From: PALSA-1444 sp964291045 | GTDB taxonomy: Bacteria; Chlamydiota; Chlamydiia; Chlamydiales; Rhabdochlamydiaceae | Assembly: GCF_964291045.1 (NCBI RefSeq) | Contig: NZ_OZ197277.1 | Span: 1,054,001 to 1,118,000, forward strand | DNA length: 64,000 nt | Direction of reading: 5' to 3' | In this document: one piece after another, positions 35,583 through 44,900 of the stretch | How the letters are laid out: every line of letters starts with the position of its first letter | Numbering within the stretch: the first letter of the stretch is position 1 | Position numbers and translations under genes: made by a program | Notes under the pieces: generated by a model | What the model was told of the DNA's origin: nothing | The model's database searches: none | What the model saw: only the letters and a program-made list of their open reading frames with translations

Positions 35583-35655
35583 GGGGCAATAGCTCAGCGG
35601 TTAGAGCAGCGGACTCATAACCCGTCGGTCCCTGGTTCAAACCCAGGTTGCCCCA
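35583..35655 (+). tRNA. tRNA with CAT anticodon (elongator Met or Ile2)
   Basis: 73 bases from GGGGCAA to TTGCCCC plus A, a fully paired acceptor stem. The anticodon loop CTCATAA gives CAT. The paired first base excludes initiator tRNA, which has an unpaired 5' end. Elongator Met is most likely; Ile2, in which lysidine changes the reading, cannot be excluded. The last anticodon-stem pair (A31-C39) is a mismatch. CCA is not encoded. It stands alone, with a weak CCCC/GGGG hairpin just downstream. Confidence 0.9.
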
Positions 35656-36053
35656 CTTTTTCCTCTCCCCTCTTAAAAAGGGGTCCCTATTTTAAACCTG
35701 ACAGATATCCGTAACGCTTATGCATTAAAGCTCTTAAGAGCCTCTTCTAGCTAAACCGTTTCTCTTCTAAATCGATTTTTCTTTTTGAGTTCAACGTAGA
35801 GAATGTTTAAGAGCTTAATTTCAAATAATAATGATATTAATACCCAATTAACAAATATTTAGTTATACTAGAGGGAATAGATAGATCTAACGGGATATAA
35901 GAACTTAAGGGACTTTTAGGAACGCATTGCATCGCTTTTAGCGTGTGATGTAACTTAGGCCCTTGAGTTTTTATCCAGGTGATAAAAGAGGGGATTTTTT
36001 ACTCTTTTGTTCACTGACAAAAATACTTAAAAAATTACATTAATAGGAGATTT
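35656..36053. other. intergenic stretch after tRNA-Met
   Basis: AT-rich, with a weak CCCC/GGGG hairpin at about 35667-35683 that may end the tRNA transcript. AGGAGA at 36045-36050 serves the next gene. I see no other gene or RNA. Confidence 0.5.
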
Positions 36054-36956
36054 GTGGCTTCTTTTAAAATTATTAACCACGTAAATGACATCCATCTTGA
36101 CCCCCGTTGGACCTCTTCTACAAAATTTAATAGCAAATATAGGCTTGTTAACGAAATGGGTCAAAAACTCACCTCTTGTCATGTACTCGATAAAGGTAAG
36201 TGTTATGAACTTATTGATAAAAAAGAGCGCGCTTTCTCCCCTTTAGAGCGGCTTGGAAGAGGAGCTCTAGGCCTTAGCGCTGTTATTTACACATTAGGCC
36301 TTGCGCTATTGTCAAAGTCCATTAGAAACCTCTTTACAAAGCAAAAAGAAACCCTCTATTTTGGGACTCTTTATCAAAGCGCTCAAGAGCTAGAAGGAAC
36401 TATTGAGATTTCTGATGAAATTAAAGATCAGCTTGCTAAATCCATGAAAGCCATTCTTCGTAATCACAACTGTGATGGAGTTAAAAATCATGCAACCGGG
36501 GCTACACACCGCATTTTTACATTAGATAGCCAGCCTCAGCTGATCTTTAAAATGATTGTCTCTCAAGATACCTCTCAACAAACATCTCAAAAAAACATGA
36601 GTCATACCTACTCAAAATGGGTTCAAGCTCAAAAAGTCATTCGGGTATATCAACTCACTCACCTAGTGCTTCCTCATGCAAAACTTATCTCTATTCAAGT
36701 GGGTGATCAACAGTATGAAATGATTGCGGAAGAAAAATTCAATCTAAAACCCCACCATCTTAGTAGGGAAATTACACATGAGCCGTATGCAAAGAGCGTA
36801 CAAAAGGCTAAGGAGCAGGTGGATCTATTTATCACGCAAATGGGATATCTCTTTGGAAATGGATTACATCTTCCTGTGTTAGACCCTGTAGATGCAGAGG
36901 GAAATCGAAAGATCGCTCTCATTAACACACAGTATCTTACTGATTGGATAAAATAA
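36054..36956 (+). CDS. conserved-looking protein of unknown function, one membrane segment
   Basis: 300 aa. The start is GTG at 36054, with AGGAGA four bases upstream. Residues ~66-90 (LGRGALGLSAVIYTLGLALL) form a hydrophobic segment that could span a membrane. The C-terminal two thirds contain KNHATGATHRIFTLDS, LIFKMIV, a YEMIAEEKFNL strand and a final DAEGNRKIALINTQYL. This order loosely recalls a degenerate protein-kinase fold (Lys-containing strand, hinge, and the segment after the catalytic loop), but no HxD or DFG is present. It may belong to chlamydia-specific unknown families such as DUF648. A hairpin at 37073-37105 follows. Confidence 0.6.
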   Translation: MASFKIINHVNDIHLDPRWTSSTKFNSKYRLVNEMGQKLTSCHVLDKGKCYELIDKKERAFSPLERLGRGALGLSAVIYTLGLALLSKSIRNLFTKQKETLYFGTLYQSAQELEGTIEISDEIKDQLAKSMKAILRNHNCDGVKNHATGATHRIFTLDSQPQLIFKMIVSQDTSQQTSQKNMSHTYSKWVQAQKVIRVYQLTHLVLPHAKLISIQVGDQQYEMIAEEKFNLKPHHLSREITHEPYAKSVQKAKEQVDLFITQMGYLFGNGLHLPVLDPVDAEGNRKIALINTQYLTDWIK

Positions 36957-37426
36957 AAAAATACCTCTTCCATGGAGTCCTCATTAAACATACAAAGACA
37001 CCTCTCTTTTGATCCATCTAAAAAAGAGAGGCATCCTCATGCCCTCTCTATGCCGCTTAAGGTTGCTAGAGTAAAAATAGGGGTTAAAAAATGATCCCTA
37101 TTTTTCCATCTCTTCTTAAACAGAAAAAGGCTCTTCTTGGATGAACGCTTCAAAAAGCGTTTCATGCGTCAAAGTAGGCTGTTTTTCAAGAAATAATCCT
37201 CTTTTGTTCTCCTCTTAAAAAGTAAAAATATTTTTCAATACGCAATAGAAGTGTTTAAAATAGACGTTTTTTCTTAAAAAAATGTAAAAAGCGGTTTGTT
37301 ACTGACCTCTTTATAAATTATTAATAAATAGGTGAGTTGACTTTTAATCAAAATCAAGCAATTGTTATTATTGATCTTTGGAAATGAACCCTCTGTTACT
37401 ATTAAACGTTTTAAGGAGAATCTCTT
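36957..37426. other. intergenic stretch with two hairpins
   Basis: CCTCTCTTTT / AAAAGAGAGG forms a hairpin around 36996-37031. A 10-bp stem AAAAATAGGG / CCCTATTTTT lies at 37073-37105 and could terminate the upstream gene. The rest is AT-rich leader for the HIT-like gene at 37427, with a weak TTGTTA-17-TATTAA promoter candidate near 37297. No gene seen. Confidence 0.45.
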
Positions 37427-38323
37427 ATGAGTTGCTTATCAGATGTTATTTTAGAAAGTCCAGACTCTACGCTTGTAGCTACTGTCCCAGAGCAGCAGTT
37501 ACTGCATAAATCCCTGTCGGTATTTGCGCCTCAAAAAAAATTTAGCGATTGGACATCTCAAGATCACGCTGAGTCTTATACATTTATGCAACGTATTGCT
37601 AAAGCGTGGAAAGATAGCGGATTAACCGATCAATATCTTGTTTATAGTAAGGTAGATTCTAACATTTTTAAATGGGAAATGATTCCTTATCAAAAGTGCA
37701 AGAATGTGTTTGGACGAATAGTTCAGCAACTTCAAGTGTTATGGAGAACCGTTTTTGGCGGGATGATCATCTTAGCAAAAAATAAGCAAGATCAAGTCGG
37801 TTACTATAAAGCGAACTTAAAAAAACAAGAGACTATAATTTACCCATCATATACCCAAAATGCAGGTCAAGATGCGTTTTGTAAACAAGAGACCATCGAT
37901 CGACAATGGGTTGTCATAGGAGAAAAAGTTAATGTTCTTTTCAATTACGCTCCTATTGGATTTGGCGGAGAAAAGCTCCATTTTCTCATCACTCCTAAGG
38001 AGCACCGCAAAGCTTTTACTGATGTGACGCAAGAAGAGTATGTAGAGTCCATGCAGCTTACTAATCAACTTATCATGCACTTCTCAGAGACAAGAGAGTG
38101 TGTTAAAAATGTTTATCTGATGAATAAAACAGGCGTTGATGCAGGTCAAACAGTTGATCATTGGCATTTACATGTTGTTTTTTCCACAAATACTGCGCAA
38201 AATTTTTGGGGAAGGATCACCGTGTTTAAAAATATTCTGTTTGGATCTTCTCCCATGAAAAAAGAGGCTCTAAAGCAAAAAGTAGAGGATCTTAGAAACG
38301 AGCTGGCATCATATAAATCCTGA
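37427..38323 (+). CDS. large HIT-family protein with duplicated HIT unit
   Basis: 298 aa, AAGGAG upstream. The C-terminal half is a HIT domain with the triad HWHLHVVF preceded by NKTGVDAGQTVD. The N-terminal half repeats the layout (FSDWTSQDHAESY...LVYSKVDSNIFKWEMIPY against FTDVTQEEYVESM...VYLMNKTG...DHWHLHVVF) but the histidines are replaced by Lys, Glu and Ile. Tandem HIT units with one dead copy occur in galactose-1-phosphate uridylyltransferases, but this protein lacks their other motifs. A nucleotide hydrolase or transferase with an unknown substrate is the best guess. Confidence 0.7.
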   Translation: MSCLSDVILESPDSTLVATVPEQQLLHKSLSVFAPQKKFSDWTSQDHAESYTFMQRIAKAWKDSGLTDQYLVYSKVDSNIFKWEMIPYQKCKNVFGRIVQQLQVLWRTVFGGMIILAKNKQDQVGYYKANLKKQETIIYPSYTQNAGQDAFCKQETIDRQWVVIGEKVNVLFNYAPIGFGGEKLHFLITPKEHRKAFTDVTQEEYVESMQLTNQLIMHFSETRECVKNVYLMNKTGVDAGQTVDHWHLHVVFSTNTAQNFWGRITVFKNILFGSSPMKKEALKQKVEDLRNELASYKS

Positions 38324-38351
38324 AAATTGCTAAAACAGTCTTTGGTGTTGT

Positions 38352-39158
38352 CTACATGGCATGATAAGAAAAAAATGTCATGTGGATAACATTAAAAAGA
38401 AAGTGACAAAGGATAGCGCTTTCAATCTTCCCCGAAAATAGGTAAACACCTCCATAAAGAAGCCCTGTGAGGAATGTAAAGACTAAAATCCCTACGTTCG
38501 GACTCCAATAAATGTGACTTAAAGCAAATAATAAAGAGGAGAGGATTAAAGCAATGATATTGCCTCCTTTGACCTTTTTCAAATAGTCACACAAGGTCTT
38601 TTGAATAAATCCTCTATAAAATCCTTCTTCAGGAGCCGATGTGAATAATAAATTACTGCAAAATCGTATCCCTGTATAAGAGGGAATCTTCACATCCCAT
38701 TGAACAGCTCCTGTCAAAAGAGCAAGCATTATAAGACAAAGGATTCCTCCGCACCCAGCTGCTAAACCCTTCACGATGCTTAAGACATCTTTCTTCCCCC
38801 TAGCAACAGGAACAAATAAGGCTAAAGGAAAAAGTCCTAAAAGCGGATTTTTTAATCCTATTCCAAATTTAGAGGTCATCATGAAAGGGATAAATCCTGG
38901 GCAGAAGAGTTTAAAACTTAAGCTTAAACCGATCAAGATGGTAAAAAGAGAAACATTTGGAGCTTTATGATAAAAAATCCAACCCATAGCTAGTAAGAGA
39001 GCACATAGAAAGGCAAAAGGAGTGACATAGCCAGCAATTACCCCTAGTAGAAGAGACAGGGCTGTGAGTGTCCCCCAAATTTTAGGATCTTTTTTGATCC
39101 ATAGACTTAGGAGCGCGCCTCCTAAACAGATAAAAGCACATACAAGGGTTAATGACAT
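38352..39158 (-). CDS. CPBP-family intramembrane metalloprotease
   Basis: 268 aa with about eight hydrophobic segments. The three CAAX/CPBP (Abi) motifs are present: EEGFYRG (EExxxR), FALSH (FxxxH) and HFLFN (HxxxN), in the right order near the C-terminus. The family includes CAAX prenyl proteases and bacterial proteases linked to immunity against their own peptides. GAGGA lies about 6 bases before the ATG. It converges with the HIT-like gene and is divergent from the acetyltransferase gene; no bacteriocin-like peptide gene is next to it. Confidence 0.85.
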   Translation of the reverse strand: MSLTLVCAFICLGGALLSLWIKKDPKIWGTLTALSLLLGVIAGYVTPFAFLCALLLAMGWIFYHKAPNVSLFTILIGLSLSFKLFCPGFIPFMMTSKFGIGLKNPLLGLFPLALFVPVARGKKDVLSIVKGLAAGCGGILCLIMLALLTGAVQWDVKIPSYTGIRFCSNLLFTSAPEEGFYRGFIQKTLCDYLKKVKGGNIIALILSSLLFALSHIYWSPNVGILVFTFLTGLLYGGVYLFSGKIESAILCHFLFNVIHMTFFSYHAM

Positions 39159-39331
39159 CTTTTTATCCTCTTAAAATAGCTATTTTTAACACGTAATGCT
39201 GTTATATCCTCTGTTGTCTACTTTGCCACTACACCTCAATAAATTCTAGCCCCATTTAAGGGAGGTATTTCTTAAGATTACCCTTCTCTTGACTCTCTTC
39301 ATGAAACTAGGATCGCTTTTACCTTAAGAAC

Positions 39332-39964
39332 GTGATAAGATTTTTCATGGATTTCGTGAAAAAGAGAAGTGTAGTGCCTCATCAAAAATTTAATACAATT
39401 ATTCAAACAAACCGGCTGATACTTCGCCCCTGGAAAGAATCAGATTTACTCCCATTTGCACAACTTAACTCTGATCCTAAGGTCATGGAGTATTTCCCCA
39501 AGCTTTTAACAACGGAAGAAAGTGACGCTTTAGCTTACCGCATTATCCATAATATTCAACAAAAAGGGTGGGGCTTTTGGGCGGTTTCCCTTAGGGAAAC
39601 AGATACCTTTATCGGATTTACCGGGCTTAACGAGGTGAACTTTACAGCCCCTTTTACAGCTAAAAAACCGACCATAGAAATCGGGTGGAGACTCTCTTTT
39701 TCTCACTGGGGAAAAGGGTATGCAACAGAGGGGGCTAAAGCTGCCTTAGAATACGGCTTTTGCACCTTACATTTAAAAGAGATTGCCTCTTTTACAACCT
39801 TGCAAAATCAACGCTCTAGACATGTGATGGAAAAAATAGGGATGGTGCATTATGAAGAGCTAGATTTTGATCATCCTAACCTCCCCTCTGATCACCCTTT
39901 AAAGCACCATGTTCTTTACAAATTAAGGAAGAAAGAATGGGAAAAGAGTCAAAAACAGTCATGA
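39332..39964 (+). CDS. GNAT acetyltransferase, RimJ/RimL type
   Basis: 210 aa from the GTG at 39332; an ATG at 39347 is an equally good start since neither has a strong ribosome site. The domain opens with TNRLILRPWKESDLLPFAQLNSDPKVMEYF, typical of RimJ/RimL N-acetyltransferases, and the acetyl-CoA motif is GWRLSFSHWGKGYATEGAKA. The end RSRHVMEKIGMVHYEEL fits as well. Substrates in this family include ribosomal protein N-termini and small amines; the target here is unknown. A hairpin shared with the convergent neighbour follows. Confidence 0.85.
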   Translation: MIRFFMDFVKKRSVVPHQKFNTIIQTNRLILRPWKESDLLPFAQLNSDPKVMEYFPKLLTTEESDALAYRIIHNIQQKGWGFWAVSLRETDTFIGFTGLNEVNFTAPFTAKKPTIEIGWRLSFSHWGKGYATEGAKAALEYGFCTLHLKEIASFTTLQNQRSRHVMEKIGMVHYEELDFDHPNLPSDHPLKHHVLYKLRKKEWEKSQKQS

Positions 39965-39984
39965 TGGTTGTTAGTCTTAAAATA

Positions 39985-40011
39985 CGCTTTTTTTTGCAGA
40001 TAAAAAAAGCG
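39985..40011. terminator. bidirectional terminator between convergent genes
   Basis: CGCTTTTTTT pairs with AAAAAAAGCG around a 6-8 base loop. The A and T runs are inside the stem, so it can act on both the acetyltransferase transcript and the convergent transaldolase-like gene. Confidence 0.55.
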
Positions 40012-40049
40012 ATCCCAAAGACTTCATCTCTTCTCTTGTAAAATAGCTC

Positions 40050-40694
40050 TTATGGATTCAGCTGTTGATGAAAGTGCGCCCACTCTTCCTCTTGCTGCTC
40101 TACATAAAACTTTGTCATTTCATGAGTCTCTATTAACTCTTGATAACACTCCTCTCTTACAATCGATCCATACACTTTGATTTTTGCACACTCTTTTAAG
40201 TGCTCAGCAGTTTTAGGGTGAAGAGCTACTAAAGAGGTTTGAGGATAGTTTTCATGAAGGAGCGTTTGAATGGCTTGCATCTGCTCAAAGGGGTGATCTC
40301 CCATTTTGACCATCCGTAAAAAATGCGCTGAAATATAAGAAGCTCCAAGTTTTGCAGCAAGGAGCGCTTGATAAAAAGAAAATACGCCCCCTGCCATCAC
40401 AGGAATACCTTCTTTTTTAAGTAGTGCCATAGGCTCTAGGGCCTCTTCTTTCACAGGAATCCGTAAAACAATCCGAGGGGAAAACTGAGAGAGCTTATGG
40501 CCTATCTTCATAAAGTCTGAGAGCACATCGATCACAACAAACCCGGGCTGAATATCTAAAAACTGCTGAATCATGTGCAAAGGATTAACCTCTTTTACAA
40601 AAAAGGCAGGAGGAATAACAGCTGCTTGAATGAGTCCGCTTTTAGCCCCTTTTTCAATCAAAGATAAGTTTGTTGTTTCAATCCATAGCTGCAT
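40050..40694 (-). CDS. transaldolase/F6P-aldolase-like protein lacking the Schiff-base lysine
   Basis: 214 aa, the length of short transaldolase-family (FSA/TalC) proteins. The frame MQLWIETTNLSLIEKGAKSGLI matches MxxFIDTAN...GLVDGVTTNP, and KEEGIPVMAGGVFSFYQALLAAKLGASYIS matches the family strongly. The catalytic lysine expected in VVKIPV is Arg78 (VLRIPV, codon CGG at 40461-40463). IDTA has become IETT, and TTNP has become VIPP. An ordinary aldolase reaction is therefore unlikely; a regulatory or sugar-binding role is possible. AAGGGT lies upstream of the ATG. Confidence 0.75.
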   Translation of the reverse strand: MQLWIETTNLSLIEKGAKSGLIQAAVIPPAFFVKEVNPLHMIQQFLDIQPGFVVIDVLSDFMKIGHKLSQFSPRIVLRIPVKEEALEPMALLKKEGIPVMAGGVFSFYQALLAAKLGASYISAHFLRMVKMGDHPFEQMQAIQTLLHENYPQTSLVALHPKTAEHLKECAKIKVYGSIVREECYQELIETHEMTKFYVEQQEEEWAHFHQQLNP

Positions 40695-40947
40695 CGTATT
40701 TACCCTTTATCATTATTAGAACCTCAAAGGTTTAGCTTAAATTCTAAAAGCTCCCTCAAGATTTGTCAAAGCTTTGTCAAAAAATGCACTTCTTTATTTT
40801 TCTAATAAGCTCCTCTACTTTGCTCTTTTTCATCAAGTTAGAAAAAAAAACCTCTTTCTCTTCTCTTTGATAAAGAGAATGTTGTGTTTTTTTTCTTAGA
40901 TGACTACAGTAAGCTAATAGCCATTTTCAAAAGGGATACAAGGGTTT

Positions 40948-41925
40948 ATGTTGGTTGCTGTTATAGGAGCTTCAGGATTAATTGGAAATAACTTATGTAG
41001 AGCTCTTCTTCAAAGCGGATACTCTGTTAAAGCTCTCATTCACCATAACACAGCCTCTTTAGAAGATCTTCCCCTTGAGAAAGTGAAGGGAGATATTTTA
41101 GATCCCGAAGGGCTTCAAGCTTTTGTAGAAGGGTGTGATGTTGTCTTTCATACAGCAGGTAAAATATCTATTGATGGAGACCACGACGGTATGGTCCATA
41201 AAGTGAATGTAGAAGGGACCAAAAATGTGGTTGAAGCGTGTTTAGCAAAAGGGATTCAAAGGCTTATCTATGTCAGCTCTATCCACGCTTTTAAGCAGCA
41301 ACCAGAAAGCCTTCTTGATGAATCTAGAGCTCTTGTGGGTTCAGAGGGATTTAAACACGATATCGCTAAATCTGATGCGGAAAAAGAGGTGATGAAAGGG
41401 ATTGCTCAAGGTCTTGAAACAGTGATACTTGTTCCAACAGCAGCGATTGGCCCTTATGATTTTGAGCCGTCTCTTTTAGGCCAAGGGTTAATCAAACTCT
41501 ATCAACGGAAACTCCCCACGCTTATTGACGGGGGATTTGATTGGATTGATGTAAGAGATATTGCAAAAGTAGCACTTGCTGCGATGAAAAAAGGGGTTCC
41601 TGGAAACCGTTATGTCATCTCAGGGGTGTGGCAAACCATTAAAGAACTCTCTCTTCTCATTGAAGAAATTACAGGTGTCCCCTCTCCTAAGTTCACATCT
41701 CCTCACTGGCTTGCAAAGATAGGAGTGCCTTTAGCAAAAGTGTTAAGCCGTATGACCCAAACCCCTATGCTCTATACACATGAAACACTTGAAGTTCTTC
41801 TCAGATGTAACCGTAATATCAGTTCTCTTAAAGCAAGAAGAGAGCTAAATTTTTATCCTAGACCTTTAAAAGAGACGCTTCAAGACACCTTTAATTGGTA
41901 TAAACAGGCGGGAAAAATCGAATAG
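40948..41925 (+). CDS. extended SDR (dihydroflavonol reductase/epimerase-like)
   Basis: 325 aa. The Rossmann motif GASGLIG is at residues 7-13, with FHTAGKISI and LIYVSSIHAF as in NAD(P)-dependent epimerases and DFR-like reductases. The serine of YVSS is present, but the catalytic tyrosine of YxxxK is His137 (HDIAK, Lys141 kept). The C-terminal half (GGFDWIDVRDIAKVALAAMKKG) fits the family. AAGGG precedes the ATG. A substrate cannot be deduced; hopanoid or sugar-linked SDRs are the nearest types I know. Convergent with the first TPR-CHAT gene. Confidence 0.82.
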   Translation: MLVAVIGASGLIGNNLCRALLQSGYSVKALIHHNTASLEDLPLEKVKGDILDPEGLQAFVEGCDVVFHTAGKISIDGDHDGMVHKVNVEGTKNVVEACLAKGIQRLIYVSSIHAFKQQPESLLDESRALVGSEGFKHDIAKSDAEKEVMKGIAQGLETVILVPTAAIGPYDFEPSLLGQGLIKLYQRKLPTLIDGGFDWIDVRDIAKVALAAMKKGVPGNRYVISGVWQTIKELSLLIEEITGVPSPKFTSPHWLAKIGVPLAKVLSRMTQTPMLYTHETLEVLLRCNRNISSLKARRELNFYPRPLKETLQDTFNWYKQAGKIE

Positions 41926-41964
41926 CTTTTAGCTAAAAGGAAACACCTTAAAGAGGTAACTCCT

Positions 41965-44900
41965 CTAATTCATCAGTCCTGATAAGAAAAATGATCCCCA
42001 CTGACGTGGCTTATCTCGCTCTGTTTTCATTGCCATAAGAACAGCTTGCTGCAATGCCTTTGCTTTACTGAGCTTTGGAGTGTGAATGCCTAAATAATGT
42101 TGATAAAAAGTCTTCACCATCTGGACTGTCATATCTCCTTCAGGTAGCGGCCAGTAACTTGCAATCGTGGATAATGCCCCTGATCCTAGGAAAGACCAAA
42201 CAGGGCCAATACTTCCCTCTTTCTGAATATTTCCTCTTCCTAAATGGCAAGCGCTCATAAAAACAAGATCTGCCTTTAAGGTAAGTAAATTCACCTCTTT
42301 AGCGTGAAGCTCACCCGCCTTATGCTTCTCATCAGGGGCTAACTTAAAAAACCCTTCAAAAACAGAGTGAGGATCATTCTGCGGTTTTTGCCCAGCTACG
42401 CCGTGACAGGCAATATGAATCCATCTAGAATGCGGAGCATATTTAAAGACATTCTCAGTGGTTGCCTCTTGCTGAGTGAGCACATATTGATGAGAGGCCT
42501 TCATTAAGGGTGAGATCACATCACGAACTTCTGACTCAGAATGTTTTAACTGATTATCTTCTTCTTGGGGAGTTGTGGGATTACCCATTAAAAGAGCTTG
42601 ATCGGTCAATGTTTTTGGAAACTGATCCAAAAGAGAGAGCACTTGAAGAGAAGGAACGATTACAATAGGATACTGTTCAATAAGGTACTTGTCTTGCTTT
42701 ATCTGATAAAATGCTCCAAAAGGAAGATGGGCTAAAAACCCATCAGGAATGAAAGTCAGCGTTTCTCCAGAATCTAGTGAAGGGAGATAATGCTCTATTG
42801 GCGCTATTAAGGTGTCATACCAAGAGATGAGCTTTTCACTAAACAGCTGGCTGGGGTGTTTTTCCCCTCTTTTAGGACGTTTAGTCTCTATTTGATAAGG
42901 AAATGCTTTAAAAATTTGATCAGGACCTAGGCAATTATCTTCTAAACTCGCAAGAGAAATCAATCTAGAGTATGCTCTTTGAGAAGAAATAACCCATGCT
43001 TGAATGCATTTATCTTGTGAAGGCACAAGAGAATATATGATAAATGTTGTATGAAATTTCCTTGCCAGTTGTGATACTTCTTGAAATGAAAGAGAGCCTA
43101 GGGAAAGAGATCCTTGTAATTGAAGCTTTTTGCATAAAAGAGAAGTAAGAGCCCGGGATCTTCTTTGATCAGAAATCTCTAATGCCTTTCTATGTTTCCC
43201 CTGTATCAATAATATACGTTCTAGACATGTATAAGAGAGAGCCCATTCTTCAAAAAGAGTGATTTGCCACTGCGCCTCTTTTGCATCTTGTTGAAGAGAA
43301 GCTACAATCTCTACACTCTTATGCATATACTGTTCTGCTTGTATGTAGTCTCCTAAGTTGGCATAAACATTTCCTAAATTACAATAAACTCTTCCCTTTC
43401 CTAAACGATCATCAAGCCTTTCAACAATGGCTAAATTTTTTTTGTAGCAATATAGCGCTCTATCCCAATCGCCTAATCCCTTGCAGGCACTTCCCAAATT
43501 ACCATAAGCAATCCCTTCTCCCACTTGATCTTTAAGCTCTAAAGCAATCTCTAAGTATTTCTCATAATACTCAATTGCTTTAAGAGATTCTCCTAAACCT
43601 ATGTAAGCATTTCCTAAATTACAATACGCTATTCCTTCGCTAGATTTATTCTGAAGCTCTAAAGCAATTATTAAATTTTTTTCATGATATTCAATCGCTT
43701 TAGGATACTCTTTTAAAGCACAATAAGCGTTTCCTAACCCGCAATAAGCCCTCTTTTCTTTTGGACGATCTTCAAATTTTAAAGCAATTTTTAAATGTTC
43801 ATGATGATATTCAATTGCTTTACGGTGCTCTCCTAAAGCATGATGTGCATTTCCTAACCCCCCATAAGCAAATCCTTGGGCAACAAGATTTTCAAGTTGC
43901 TGAGTAATGACTAAATACTTCTGATAATACTTAATAGCTTTGTGATATTTACCTAACGCCTCATATGCATTTCCCAAATAGCAATAAACCTTCCCTTCCT
44001 CTCCAATAGTTTGACTTTTTCGGCTAATGATTAAACTTTTTTTATGAAATTCTATTGCTTTTAGATGCTCCCCTAAGGCACCATACGCTTTTCCCAAACC
44101 ACTATAAGCTATTCCTTCTCTTACAGTGTCCTTAAACCCTTGAACAATAGCTAAATCTTTTTCGTGATATTCAATCGCTTTATGGGCATCTCCTAAATCA
44201 CTATATGCACTTCCCAAATTACTATAAGCTAGTGACTCTGCTAAGCCATCCCCGCGCTCTAAGGCAATCTGTAAATCCTTTTTATGATACTCAATCGCTT
44301 TATGGGCATTTCCAATATTAAGATAAAGATTTCCCAAATTACCATAAGCTTTTCCTTCTTCTAATCGATCCTTAAGGATTATAGTCATTTTTAAGTGCTG
44401 ATAATGGTAATCGATTGCTCGCTGATATTCTCCTAAATCGCGGTAGACCATTCCCAAATTGTTATAAGATCTCCCTTCAGAGGCCTGGTCTTTAAGGCCT
44501 AAAGCAATCTTTAAAGCTCTCTCTTGAAATTGGATTGCTTTTTGATACTCTCCTAAAACACGGTAGGCAATTCCCAAATTGTTATAAGCTTTTTCTTCTC
44601 CTGCTTTATTTTGAATACCTAGCGCAAGGGTCAGATCCTTCTCATGGTACTTGATTGCTTTATGGTATTTTCCTAAAGAGTGGTAGGCATTGCCTAACCC
44701 GCGGTAAGCGCCCTCTTCTCTCATCATATCTTTAAGCTCTAAAGCTATTTTTAAAGCTTGATTATGATATTCTGCAGCTTTATGGTATTTTCCTAAAGAG
44801 TGGTAGGCACATCCTAGTTCGCTGTAAAAGATTCCTTCTCTTGATTGATCTTTAAGTTTTAAGGTAATGCCAAGACCTTTTTCATAACAATTTATTGTTT

